From positions 26,135,746-26,199,745 of the forward strand of contig OX940872.1 of assembly GCA_954871525.1 (NCBI GenBank): 64,000 bases of DNA. Reading direction: 5' to 3'. The stretch is from Parietaria judaica (taxonomy: Eukaryota > Streptophyta > Magnoliopsida > Rosales > Urticaceae). The notes under the pieces are model-generated. The model was not told where the DNA came from. It saw only the letters and a list, made by a program, of their open reading frames with translations, and did not search any database. Positions 23,119 through 33,789 of the stretch are shown piece after piece. The first letter of the stretch is position 1, and each line of letters begins with the position of its first letter. The position numbers and the translations under genes are program-made.

Positions 23119-24000
23119 TAAAGATTTTGTAACAACTTTGAAAATTGGCTCTGGTTGCATTAATTTAACTGATAATTTTTAAAAACCGGGACGATCCCGA
23201 TTTCACTTACTTAATTTTTTTGTGCCGCCATTGTTAGTGGGCTGGTCCGTATCGCTGCTCCCCAGCTTGGCCCGGAGAGCTTCGATCTTTGCAGCCTCGA
23301 ATACGAATCTCCTCTTCGCGCACTTCTCTCGAACGAACTCCATGGCTGGAGCAGAGCCTTTCCCGTCATCATATGCATCGGAAAGCTCAAGAACCGGAGG
23401 GAAAAGCTCGGACGTGGCACAAAAGTCCGGCTCCATCACCAGAGCGCCACGCGCCGTCTTCGCCCACGTGTCGAGGAACGCGAATAGCGTGGAGGCATCA
23501 GCGAGCTTGTGGTTCACGCTCAGTCCAAGGGCCACCATGCCGCAATCGAAGATCGATGCTTGCACCGCAAGGAAACACCCTCCGTGAACGGACCGGCTTT
23601 CCTCGGACTCCACGGGGATGAGCTTCGTCAGCTCCTTTGGGTCCGGCTCCCGCAGGATCTCCGACAGTGATGCGCAGTTCCGGACGCGGGCCTCGAGAAA
23701 CACAACCCCCTCGTCGGAACAGTCAACAGATAAGTTGTCCTTCAGTTTTCCGGCCAAAGGGTAGAAGCGAGTTAGGGTTTCAGAGAGAGACTGTTTCAGA
23801 ATCCTCGACCGGTCCAAAGCCATTTCGACGGGGTTTCGGGGGTCGGAATTCGGGAAGAAGAGAAGCAGCGGAACGTAGAAAACCGGAGCGAGCTGGTCAA
23901 AGAGAGAGATGTGTAGGGTTTGAAGGTGTTGAGGAGTTGAAGAAGAAGGCTTGATCGTCTCTCTCATAGTAATCTCAACGTTGATCTCTTTATCCGCCAT
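22387..24000 (-). CDS. BAHD acyltransferase, copy 2, with an altered C terminus
   Basis: Two exons, 24000-23211 and 23039-22387, giving 1443 nt and 480 residues. Exon 1 is exactly as long as in copy 1 (790 nt), and the GTAAGT donor is stronger. HXXXD (HKLAD, 164-168) and DFGFG are intact. The proteins appear about nine-tenths identical until LMLRERDMAF. After that copy 1 has its 19-residue end and copy 2 reads a hydrophobic tail (VTHTVFFFIYILCKVYTVYM, then YYI and stop) encoded by the inserted segment. Catalytic parts are complete, so it may be functional, but the aromatic tail could affect folding or localisation. It could also be a young pseudogene, since its normal 3' UTR is gone. Confidence 0.8.
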
Positions 24001-24151
24001 TGATGCTAGGGTTTGGATCTTCAGATCTCTCCTAGGCAGTATGAATAACCAATTTATGTTTCTTGTAAAGTAAAATAATATGGATTTGTAACTGTAGTGA
24101 TTCTTTGAATGTATAACAAAAAAACTGTAGGCCTATACTCTATTGGTCTAG

Positions 24152-24197
<46 letters not shown>

Positions 24198-24951
24198 GTA
24201 CATGAATAAAGTTTATAGCGGTATAAGTATCAAATATATTAATTTTTATGGTGGCAAAAAAACACTTTTTCTTACCACTAAAATTGTCAATGTCTCCTTA
24301 AACAAAGAATCATCAAACTTGTTATATTAAAGTCTCACTAGCTAGTCATTGGTATTTGAAAAATAAAGAACGTTTTTTTTTTTTAAGTAATACATTTTCA
24401 TCTAGATTTGTGTTGAATCAATTCAAAAAGTTAGATGATATTTTGAAGAGAAAATAAATAATAAAGATTAAGAACTTTGACCGCAAATATTGAAACAAAG
24501 AAAATCAAAATATTTGATACTTGTACCGCTAGTAACCCCCTATGGCCCTATAATTAAATAATGTGACATTATTGACACTCTTAGTTTAAATTGTATTATC
24601 AATAAGCGTCTTTTACTATATGATTACTTGTGCTATTTTCATGTGTACTAATGTAACGTATGTGTATATATATATATATTTATATATATATATATATATA
24701 AATATGCAATATATAATAGAAACAGAAGGGATTTTCTGTATTTAACTGGTGGCCAATGTAACATGGAAGTAAGAGGACAATCATCAAATATATTTGATAT
24801 AACTTTGTCTTACAATGTACCACACGTACACAACTTGTCAATGGTGTTGTTACTCTCCATCCCCCATTTATCAAGTATTTTCATATGACATCATTGTCCT
24901 TTTATTCCTCTTAAAAAAACACATTATTGTCCTTTTGTTCCATTATTTAAA
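24001..24951. other. Upstream region of BAHD gene 2
   Basis: AT-rich, with (TA)n runs near 24157-24190 and 24665-24700. Patches match 19897-20640, followed by the Mutator-like insertion. No gene seen. Confidence 0.5.
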
Positions 24952-26284
24952 GGGAAAATTACGGCAAAAATATCCAACCTTTGATCAGCGTGTCTTCCGT
25001 GTACCCAACTTTTAAACTGGCGGCAAAAATACCCAATGTCCGTTGACCGTGACTTTAGTATGAAAACATTAATTTTTCTGTAAACATCTGTCATGTGGCC
25101 GTTAACGGCAAAAATACTTTTTTTATTTTTATTTACTTGATTAGTGATAATTACTTGAATTCCAAATACATATAATGACACAAAAGTTAGTCAAAACATC
25201 AATTGATTTCTTAATGTGCTTGTATAAACTACATTTGCTGATAAAAATCTTATTATTATGAGAAATTTCAAACATAGCACTACACAAAAGTCGATCATGA
25301 TATCAATTATCAATTGTATATTAATTTGCTTGGAGAAGCTAATTTGCCGACTAAACCTAATCATGAATTAAACAATTACATAGTTAATTTAAGGTTGACA
25401 GTCAAACTTTAAATAAAAACCTAATCATATTGTTTTTAGAACACTTGACTATCTAAATATATAGCATGACATCTCAAATAAATATTATAATATGTTTATA
25501 CATATAAACATATATGTGTGAAACTCTTAGTGCATATATTCTCAACTTTGAAGTCTTATTTTGTTATCGGGGATACTTTTAGAGACGTTAATTAGCCGAG
25601 TTAATGTCTTCACATTGCTTCAAATTCTAATTATGAACCTAATTAACATATTCACCATTACCCTTTTCATTGGAAATTGACCGTTTTAGATCGAATTAAT
25701 ACAATCAATTAATGTCTCGGTATAGAAAAAAATGGCTTAAGAATATATGCCGGTAAAATTTTTTTATCAATAATCAATAGGGCTTGATTAGTAATAATTG
25801 GCTAAAAGACCTCCCTTGGGATCCCATTAAAATCCATACCCTTAAATACCCCTGCTAAGAAACATTAATAGTGTCGAAGGAAGCTATGAAACACAATGAA
25901 AACCCACTTAATTGATATTATGATCGACTTTTGTGTAATGCTATGTTTAAAATTTCTTATAATAATAAGATTTTTATCAGTTAATGTAGCTTATACAAGC
26001 ACATTAAGAAATCAGTTGATGTTTTGACTAATTTTTGTGTTATTTCATGTATTTGAAATTCAATTAATTATCACTAATCAAGTAAAGAAAAAAATTATTA
26101 AAAAAAAAAGTTTGGGTATTTTTGTTGTTAACGGCCACATGACGGATGTTAACGGAAATATTAACGTTTTCATGCCAAATTCACGGTCAACGCACGTTGG
26201 GTATTTTTGCCGCCAATTTTAAAGATTGAGTACACGAGGAAAGCACGTTGACCAAAAATTTGGTGTTTTTGCCGTAATTCTCCC
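24952..26284. mobile_element. Mutator-like element with about 350-bp terminal inverted repeats
   Basis: The left end is GGGAAAATTACGGCAAAAAT. The right end, reverse-complemented, reads GGGAGAATTACGGCAAAAAC. The arms pair to about 25310 on the left and from about 25910 on the right. TTATTTAAA (24943-24951) and TTATTGAAA (26285-26293) form a 9-bp target duplication with one mismatch. The 600-bp centre has no transposase. It sits inside unit B and is absent from unit A. Confidence 0.85.
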
Positions 26285-26307
26285 TTATTGAAACTTATAT
26301 CTTCTCT

Positions 26308-26343
26308 TCTTTCCTTTCCTTTCCTTTCCTTTCCTTTCCTTTC
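26308..26343. repeat. (CCTTT)n microsatellite
   Basis: About seven CCTTT units. Unit A has only a short CTTTTCTTTCC stretch at the matching place, so the array expanded in unit B. Confidence 0.9.
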
Positions 26344-26396
26344 GGTGTCTACAATTTTTAATTGCTTGTCGTTTGCATGTAATGATATAATTTTCC

Positions 26397-27698
26397 CAAC
26401 GGGGACCAAGCCAACTGCTATGTCGTAGGCTATTATTTTACACATTTAAATAAGTGGGGATAAATAATAAGAAGAACAAAAGATATATCACATATCTGAT
26501 TTATAGTTTTTTTTTAATAAATAATTTATAGGATTGATAGGGGCATAAGTATTTAATATTTGTATTTTTTAGTGATATAAATTTGCTTTTCAATATCGAA
26601 GTTCTCAGTTTTTACTAATCATATTGCTTCTTCTTTTTTTTCTAAATTTTTGTCTATATTTTTAAATTAATTCAACAAAATTTAGATGTGTTGTTAAGTC
26701 TTGGACACGTGTCACTTCCGAAATAAAAAGAAGTTTTGTAAAAGGCACATCCGAGAGTGTTGAATCAATTGAAAAAACAAACGGAAATCCAATGAGAAAA
26801 AAAAAAGTGAGCATTAAAAAATTTGACCATAAATTTATACTATCACAAAAAAAAAAAAAAAAAAAAAAAAAACATTGATGTTAAATAATCCCAATTAATA
26901 AATATTTTTTTCTTCTCATTAAAGTATGGATCTTAGACGGCTCCTTCATCCGATCGCCGCTTTCACTCTCCTTAATAACGACATGTCGTTTTATTTGAAA
27001 AAGGACAAGCTTTTGTCTCTTGTTTCTTTTAGCTGCTCATCTTATGAAAGGACCAAACGACACTCTTTTGCTTCACAATCTTCTCCATACTTCGTCGTTG
27101 TTTTAGAATCTAGCCAATTGATCATCGAGGCTAACAATTGTCTTGCCAGTTATGGAATGGTAATTAGCTTGAATTTTTTTATTGCAGTAGATGTAAACGA
27201 AAAGGCGTGAAGTAAGAGAATTAGACGGCAATTGACTACGTCCTTTAGTGTTTATCTCGTAAAGAGTTATGGCTTCAAATCTCGCGGGATTCATTCTATG
27301 TATATGTTTATGCCTCCTTTCTGATTTTCAATCTTTCTAAGTTCTGAGGGTTCCACTGGATTATTGTCATGAATACGCCGAGTCTTCAACAAAAAATTTA
27401 TTATCTCATTATTAATAAGCTTCTCGGGCATTTATTTCCGCATTCTGACTATTCCACTCCTCGAGTTTGCGATGCTTGATTACGCATCTGTTGGTCTTAT
27501 TATTGATGTTGGCGAGTTGATGCCGACGAGCTAATTACAGTGAGATGATAGCGTCGGGTTGCGAGTTGTTCCTACGAGAAATGCAAGTTGTCTATGGAGC
27601 TGAAAGCAAATTCTTCCGAGCTAAATTGAACTTGCACTCTACCTTGTTTTAGGTCCTTATCTCGGTCGTTAAGCTTTTAAAAAGTAACATATTATCCC
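26397..27698. other. Intergenic region with possible gene relics
   Basis: 26510-26840 resembles parts of the BAHD upstream DNA (GGGGCATAAGTAT, AAGTTCTCAG, GCATTAAAAAATTTGACC), possibly a remnant of a third copy. A 14-bp palindrome lies at 26977-26990. At 27371-27480 a short frame (MNTPSLQQKIYYLII, then a VCDA-like end) and the shifted frame after it loosely resemble a pentatricopeptide-repeat protein. It has stops and no intact gene. Confidence 0.35.
26976..26991. promoter_or_regulatory. AACGACATGTCGTT palindrome
   Basis: Perfect 14-bp palindrome at 26977-26990, followed by TTATTTGAAAAAGGAC. It resembles the context TTGTACTTGAAGAAAGC after the related motif at 29907. No intact gene starts beside this copy. 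Confidence 0.35.
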
Positions 27699-28490
27699 TT
27701 AACCTCTCTCCGACCGACTTAAAAGGCCGAGCTTACTATCCCCGTACAGCTTCATCAACTCTGGCATGCCCGTCTGAAAGGAACTCCTCCTCCGACGATC
27801 CATACTGTATTCTTTCTTGACCAACCCTTTCGAGAGCAGAAAGCGTGGATAACCTGACCCCTCGGTATTACTCTCTTCTCCAAGCTGTAGCAAACGATTA
27901 TCGGGTACGACGCAATGTGCAAAGGGGTCAAACCCACCTCCTTGAAGAAGAAATCTATGGTGGCTGTGACCTTATCCAGCGATGCCAGCATACACTGTGG
28001 ATTCTTCTTAAAGGATTTCAGGAATCTCTTCCTCGGACCAACCCCTCTTCTTCAAAAAATCGACCTTGCTCTCCCATATCGTTTTCGTCATCGGCCGGAG
28101 GGGAGAGATCGCCAAAACGAAATTATACGAAGACGAATTGAAACCCAATTCGATCACTCGCTCGACGGTCTTACGGAACTTATCCGGGCTCACCATGACA
28201 GCCATAGGCCTTCCCCAAATCAACGCAGCTATATTCGGATCAGAAACTCCGTTCTCTCACAAAATCATAAATGTTCGGAACGACATATAGATAGACACTC
28301 TTCGCGAGCAAATCCGGGCACCGAGTTGGCGGAAATGAGCTTCTTCTCGGAATGAATCACGGACCTGAAGAATTTAAATGCTGGGAATGATCTGTTTATC
28401 TAAGCTGCTATGCAAAATAGTGGGAAACACAGATACATTGTGCGCCATTTCAGGCCACGAGAAGCCTTTCCAATTTGTAGAAAATCTTTA
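27699..28490 (-). pseudogene. mTERF-family pseudogene, 5'-truncated and frameshifted
   Basis: It aligns with the neighbouring intact mTERF gene from about codon 110 to near its end. Readable pieces are FRKTVERVIELGFNSSSYNF and KKRGWSEEEIPEIL (28008-28223), DKVTATIDFFFKEVGL (27755-27991) and MPELMKLYGDSKLGL (27699-27893). The pieces lie in different frames, and parts at 28224-28490 are further disrupted. The first third of the gene is missing, with homology fading near 28480. It is a decayed tandem copy in the same orientation. Confidence 0.88.
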
Positions 28491-28625
28491 GTTTAAAAAA
28501 CGTTAACTCAACATAGGCAAAATTAAACTTTAACACTGCTTCGAATAAGTAACATTAACAGTACGAATGCCCATCTCAAGAACAAAAAATGCAACGGGCA
28601 TCGGTAAAAAAATTGCTTCATCTGC

Positions 28626-29807
28626 TCATTCTCCCGATGCGTGTTCTTCATCAAACTTAATGCCTATCCATCCCGATACACTTGAAAGGCCGAGCTTACT
28701 ATCCTCATACAGCTTCATCAACTCCGAAGCTTCCGTCTGAAAAGGCGTCACAAACCTCCCCAAGAACTTCTTTTCCGACGTTCTAAACACCAAATGTAGA
28801 CTGTATTCTTTCTTGAGCAACCCTTTTGAGAGCAGAGAGCAGATAACCAGACGCCTCGGTATCAGTCTCTTCTCCAAGCTTAAGTTAAAGACCATCGGGC
28901 ACGATGCGATGTCCGAAGGGCTCAAGCCCATTTCCCTGAAGAAGAACTCCATGGTGGCTGCGATTTTATCCAACGATGTCCTCATAAACTGAGGATGATT
29001 CTTAACGGCTTTCAGAATATCCTCCTCCGACCAACCCCTCTTCTTCAAAGAATCGACCTTGCCTTCCCATGTCGTTTTCATCATCGATCGGAGCGCAGCG
29101 ATCGCCATAACGAAACCATGCGTGGAGGCATCGAAACCCAACTCGATCACTTGCTCGACGGTCTGACAGAACTTATCCGGGCTAACCACGACAGACATAG
29201 GCGTGGCACAGACCAATGCAGCTACATAGGAATCCGAAACTCCGTTTTCTCGCAAAATCGTGATGTTCGGAACGACGTATTTGCTTACATCATGCGCGAG
29301 CAAATCCGGGCACCGCGAGATGGCGGAGATGAGCTTCTTCTCGGAACGAATCACGGACCCGAAGAACTCAAATGCTGGGATGATCTGATTATCTAAGCTC
29401 CTACGCAAAAGAGTGGGAAACACAGACACGGTGTGCGCCCTTTCCGGCCACGAGAAGCCTTTGGATTTGAGAAACTCCAATTTGGGGAAAACGCTTCTCT
29501 CGATATTGGAGATGAGAACCCTGGGGTGGGACCTGACGAGCGCGGTGATATTGGCCCCGGAGAAGCCATATCCAAGGAGAAGCTTGACGGCTTTGTCTGG
29601 TTGCTTGGAAGTTTTGAAAGAGACTTGCTTCGAGGCCGACAAAGCGGCTTTGGGAGAGAGGCCGATCGAGTTCACGAGGTACGAGACGGTGAAGCACGTA
29701 CCTGGATCTGAAACTCCATTGGAGAAGGATCTGAGAGAAGAACGAATGCCCAAATGAGAAGGTGTGACCCAACAATGGAATCGAGCTCCGCGGAGAAGAC
29801 AAGACAT
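28626..29807 (-). CDS. mTERF-domain protein, organelle transcription/translation factor family
   Basis: Single-exon gene of 393 residues, ATG at 29807 and TGA at 28626-28628. The N terminus is Arg/Ser-rich with few acids (MSCLLRGARFHCWVTPSHLG), which suggests a mitochondrial transit peptide. The body is a chain of roughly 35-residue helical mTERF repeats with the usual leucine/proline pattern, for example LVRSHPRVLISNIERSVFPK, ISRCPDLLAHDV, VKNHPQFMRTSLDKI and IASCPMVFNLSLEKRLIPR. Plant mTERF proteins bind nucleic acid and affect organelle transcription, splicing or translation; the target is unknown here. It belongs to the intronless, tandemly expanding plant class, as shown by the adjacent pseudogene. 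Confidence 0.92.
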   Translation of the reverse strand: MSCLLRGARFHCWVTPSHLGIRSSLRSFSNGVSDPGTCFTVSYLVNSIGLSPKAALSASKQVSFKTSKQPDKAVKLLLGYGFSGANITALVRSHPRVLISNIERSVFPKLEFLKSKGFSWPERAHTVSVFPTLLRRSLDNQIIPAFEFFGSVIRSEKKLISAISRCPDLLAHDVSKYVVPNITILRENGVSDSYVAALVCATPMSVVVSPDKFCQTVEQVIELGFDASTHGFVMAIAALRSMMKTTWEGKVDSLKKRGWSEEDILKAVKNHPQFMRTSLDKIAATMEFFFREMGLSPSDIASCPMVFNLSLEKRLIPRRLVICSLLSKGLLKKEYSLHLVFRTSEKKFLGRFVTPFQTEASELMKLYEDSKLGLSSVSGWIGIKFDEEHASGE

Positions 29808-29906
29808 GGGTTTCGGAGATGGACGAGAAAAGGAGCGAACTTTAACTCGAGATCACTGTCTTCTTGAGCTCGCGGGTTTATCGCTCTTGTCGTAGATCCT
29901 ACGTAA

Positions 29907-29922
29907 AAACGACATATCGTTT
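29907..29922. promoter_or_regulatory. Near-palindrome upstream of the mTERF gene
   Basis: AAACGACATATCGTTT lies about 100 bp upstream of the mTERF start codon. It differs by one central base from the perfect palindrome at 41460-41475. Confidence 0.45.
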
Positions 29923-29973
29923 GTACTTGAAGAAAGCACCAACTTTTTTTTTTCCATAACGGTTCGCACATAT

Positions 29974-30340
29974 GTGAAAATGGCAACATAAAGTATCCAT
30001 TGTGTTTGAAAAGCTAACGGTCATTTTTTTTAAGGGCGGCGAAAGTTGTCACTCTTATTTTGTGTATTTAGTTATGTTTCTAGTCCTGAACCGCATTACG
30101 TGTCACGTTTTTTATCTCATTAAATATATCATTTTTATTAAAAAAAAAAGTTATTCATTTATCAATGATGATGAACAATCATATATTTAATGAGTTTAAA
30201 ACACGACATGTGGCGCGGTTCTAGACGAAAATATGACGAAATACACAAAATAAGAATTTTGTAACTTTCGCCACCAAAAAAAAGTATAAACTTATCTCAA
30301 CTTTTTAAACACTTTAAGTACTTACACCGTTATTTTCTGG
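29974..30340. mobile_element. Foldback MITE upstream of the mTERF gene
   Basis: The halves are inverted copies. GGCGGCGAAAGTTGTCACTC and TCTTATTTTGTGTATTT near 30034-30071 pair with GGTGGCGAAAGTTAC and TCTTATTTTGTGTATTT read on the minus strand from about 30277 downward. Pairing extends outward with lower quality to about 29974 and 30340. I could not identify a clean target duplication, so the ends are approximate. Confidence 0.6.
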
Positions 30341-31059
30341 TGATCCCATATAAGTTTCATGACTAATGGATATCTCGTAGATTATTGTAGTTTTTCAAGT
30401 CTCCTCCACACATCTTTATGTAAGTAATTAATATTATTTTGAGCATAACTTTCTTAAGTTTTTTTTATCTGTAATTTTGCGAGAAAAAGGTACCACCTCA
30501 AACAGATATAACGTTGGTTTTTAACTTAAGAAAATGAATTTATAAACTTAATCTTGCTATTTTTTTTTTTTTTTGTAGTTTGAAAATTTAGTTAATTTGA
30601 AAGTACTATTTACTTATAAATAAACCCGGACCGGTCCATCCGGTTAAAAAAAAAATCAAGTTGGCAAAAGGCCCGAATCCCAATTCCCGGTCCCATTTCA
30701 CCCATTCGAATATGAAATTCATAATATAACAAAGGAACTTTATCAAGGAAACAACAATACATATTACTAACAAACAATTTTCCCAACGAGGCAAATTAGC
30801 ATTGATCTTGTCAATCACGGTACACAAAACTATAGCACGGTGATTGAGTATTTGAACTTATATCTTTGAATTGCGGCTTCGAAACCCCACGACAACATTT
30901 TTTTTTCTTTCTCAAAAAGCTCACTCTACTAAAAAAAAATCATACACGAGACTATGCAAAGGGGAAAAGGGTGCTCGGGTTAAAACTCGCACCCGTGTGA
31001 CTTGCGCGTGTAAGAATATAAACAAATTGGTGTGGCTATATATATAAAATATATATGTG
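30341..31059. other. 3' flank of the VPS38-like gene
   Basis: AT-rich. A 73-codon minus-strand frame at 30606-30827 has no start-context or family support and is not called. Confidence 0.5.
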
Positions 31060-33789
31060 TCATGTATCTATATAATCTGCTGAGAGGATAGTCCGTACAA
31101 GCTCCTTTAAATTAGCTACTACATGACGTGGCCCTAAACTCACGCCACCAATGAAATTCAAAACCTGCTCTAAATCCTACAATAAAAACACCAAATAATA
31201 AATAAATAATAAAGTTTAGTTTAGATCATCTCATCATAACAATATATTGGCAATAATTCCCCCTCAATTTTACTCATTGGTGCATATTGCCCCCTTGAAC
31301 TTTCATTATGTGCAAACACTGTTAGACCCTTATTCACATTAATTAAAAAAAAAAAAGTAGAGGCAGGACATGAGTACTTTTTGGTAGTTCGAATTTATGT
31401 AGTGTAAAGGGTATTTTAGACATTTTGTAGAGAGTTTCTTGCAAGACATTATGAAGACTGTTCGTCTTGTTCTCGTAGGAGAGACATTTTATGTACTTTA
31501 GGCTGATTATAAAGTGTTCGGGAATCGCCAAAACAATCTATTAACGGTGATTGGTCCAAGTTCGCCCCTTAAACTTTCATTAAGTGGGGATTACTTCCCA
31601 ACGAAGAGGGGGTATTTTGCAGTGAAACAAAAAGTTGGGAGGGTAAAAAGCACCAAAACACAAGTTTAGGAGGCAAAGTGCACCAATTGTAAAAATTCAA
31701 GGTGATTGCATTGCCAAAGTTATGTGAAGAATATAGTATAGTGTATACCTTGTTTAGTAAGAATACAGCATATGCAGCTTTTGTTGTGTCTGGGCCATCT
31801 AAGTAAAGCGGGAATTCCACGCTCATCGAAGCTGTTGAAAGACTAGTATCTGATGATGTATCAGAGGACGAAGGCTCTATCGACGGTGCGTAGTCAATAA
31901 TATATGAGCGGGATCCGCCCAAGCGCACGGGATAACGCAACGGAACGTGCAAGTACGAAGCTATGAGTGAAACAGCCTGCAAGATGTTCGAGATACTATA
32001 CATCATTGCAAAGATTATCGGATAAGTATAATCGTATCTAATGGCAGATTGATTGGAGAACATCATTGTTAAAAAATACGCACGTGAGCGACATATCCCA
32101 GGGCACTTGAAGACTTCTGGGCCGCCTTTTTATCTATGAAAAGGCTCATCATTTTCAAAGGAAGCATGGTCAAATGCAGACCCGAGATTGTCAACGCCCC
32201 TGGATTGGCAGGCTTCGATGCAGAAGAATTTCCTGGTAGATTGACATTAAAGACTTAGAAGGTAAATAAACTAAAAAACAAAGCGTTTGCACATCTTATA
32301 AGAAGAAAAACTGAAAATCTAAATATGTCACGTCTATCAACAATAGAGAAACGCAAGAGATAGAAAATCAAAGGAATACCGTGCATGAAGTCTGAGTAAA
32401 AGTGGTTGACTTTTGTTTCTCAAAAATACCATTTTTTCCCCTTAATCGAACGAAACTCAAGGATTAAGGCATCTTTAAGTAAAAGCTCTTAAAGATTTTT
32501 ATGTCATCGTAAAAAAGCGGGGATAAGGTGGAACATTTCTTTAAAACTCGTTATATTGAATTATTTTCCCCAAAATCATAAAAGCTAAAAAAAGCCTTCA
32601 CAAGCACCAAATTTTCTAGAACTCGTACTTAAGGAATTAAAGTTCGTGAGAGATGAGTACATACCCGATTTGCTACTGCTCGGAAATGATTCAAGCTCCT
32701 GTTCCTGAGTGGCTCCTGAACTGATCTTCACGGGATAAAGAAGCGAAACTTGCAACACCATGTGTTGTTGCCTCACTCGTAGCGCCTTCTGCAAATTCTT
32801 AACGCGAATGTAACCCTTTCCACCCTCAAGCAAATCACTTGAATCCTGATGATTACCGTAACACGAGCTTAAATTCAACTAAAAAAATAATGAAAGCATG
32901 ATCTACTAAAAGCCAAATTCACATGAGAAAGCATTACTTGCAATCGTTTCTTTGAAACAGAAAGAGCTGCTCCAGCAACGAGCAGCGACCGAACTTGAAG
33001 ATTCAACGCCTCCTCTTGCTCTTTAGCACGCTCCGTAGCAATCATGTGGTTCATCGACAAGTTCACCATCACATATTTTCTAGCCTCGAGTTTCTCGCGC
33101 ATCTCCTCAAGTTGGTTAAATCGGGTTAATGATTCCGCTTCAACCTGCCAAACATGTTGCCGCCCGCTAATCCGCGGGCTAAACAATTAAGGCCCAATAA
33201 ATTCAGGAGCGAAAATACTGAATTTAAATGTACCCGAAGATCTTTCACTTTCTTTCCAAAATTTCCATTTAAACTTATCGACGTGTTACAATCTTCAGAA
33301 ACTCCTTGATCAGTCCGAAAAACGCAACTCTCAAGTAGCTCAGTGTTCATTTCATTAAGAACAATTACGGTAAAAACGCGAAGTTTAATTCCGAAAAACA
33401 CGTCTCGATTCGTACTTCATTTCCAAACTCATGGCATCATATTGATAATCCTCTACAGACATATACACAAAGAATATACAGAGAGAAATTTAAACAAAAG
33501 TGAGCAAATTCTGAACTTCTGCTATTACAAATCATCACCATCATATAAAGATTCAAAGAAACTCAGAAATGATCTTTCTTCAGAAACGTTCAAATTCAGA
33601 AACGGCCTAAAACCCTACCTGAATTAGGGATTTGAGCTTCGCGCCGAGCCTGAGCTTCTTCTCCCTGGCCTCACTGAGAGCCGACGAGAGACTGCAAAAC
33701 CTGGCGAGCTCGTGATCGAATTCCTCCCACTGTATGACCCTCGGATTCTCCCGATCCATCTTCGCCTTCTCCGATCGACCTCCCACCAT
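31060..33789 (-). CDS. VPS38: VPS38/UVRAG-like subunit of PI3-kinase complex II
   Basis: Six exons: 33789-33619, 33144-32938, 32878-32665, 32232-32084, 31976-31749 and 31176-31060. They total 1086 nt and 361 residues, close to other plant VPS38 proteins. Exons 1 and 2 form a helical, probably coiled-coil region ([20 protein letters not shown], then [12 protein letters not shown]). The C-terminal part has [52 protein letters not shown] and [14 protein letters not shown], typical of the UVRAG/VPS38/ATG14 superfamily. The last exon was found by extending past the AAG/GTATAC donor. The protein would partner VPS34, VPS15 and ATG6 in endosomal PI3P synthesis. ATG14 is the main alternative, but the length favours VPS38. 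Confidence 0.87.
31246..31717. mobile_element. Inverted-repeat element inside the last VPS38 intron
   Basis: Left end TGGCAATAATTCCCCCTCAA and the minus-strand reading of the right end TGGCAATGCAATCACCTTGA share the motif ATTGGTGCA(T/C)(A/T)TTGCC(C/T)CC and pair over about 65 bp. It fills most of the 572-bp intron. No target duplication is evident. The right part of the same family is seen at 45600-45715 inside another gene. Confidence 0.6.

Larger units (their letters stand above)
20765..26396. repeat. Tandem duplication unit B (carries BAHD gene 2)
   Basis: Same order as unit A: LTR-like tail, BAHD 3' flank, gene, upstream DNA. It ends with GTCGTTTGCATGTAATGATA near 26380-26396. It is longer than unit A because it contains a 1333-bp Mutator-like insertion (24952-26284) and a replaced segment at 22103-22458. 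Confidence 0.78.

Noticed and set aside
26926..27210. 94-codon frame starting at an ATG near the palindrome
   Set aside because: No domain, and an equally good splice-like GTAATTAG lies inside it; evidence is too weak for a gene.
30606..30827. 73-codon frame with hydrophobic stretches on the minus strand
   Set aside because: AT-rich composition alone explains it; it is not part of the VPS38 transcript, whose last exon ends at 31060.
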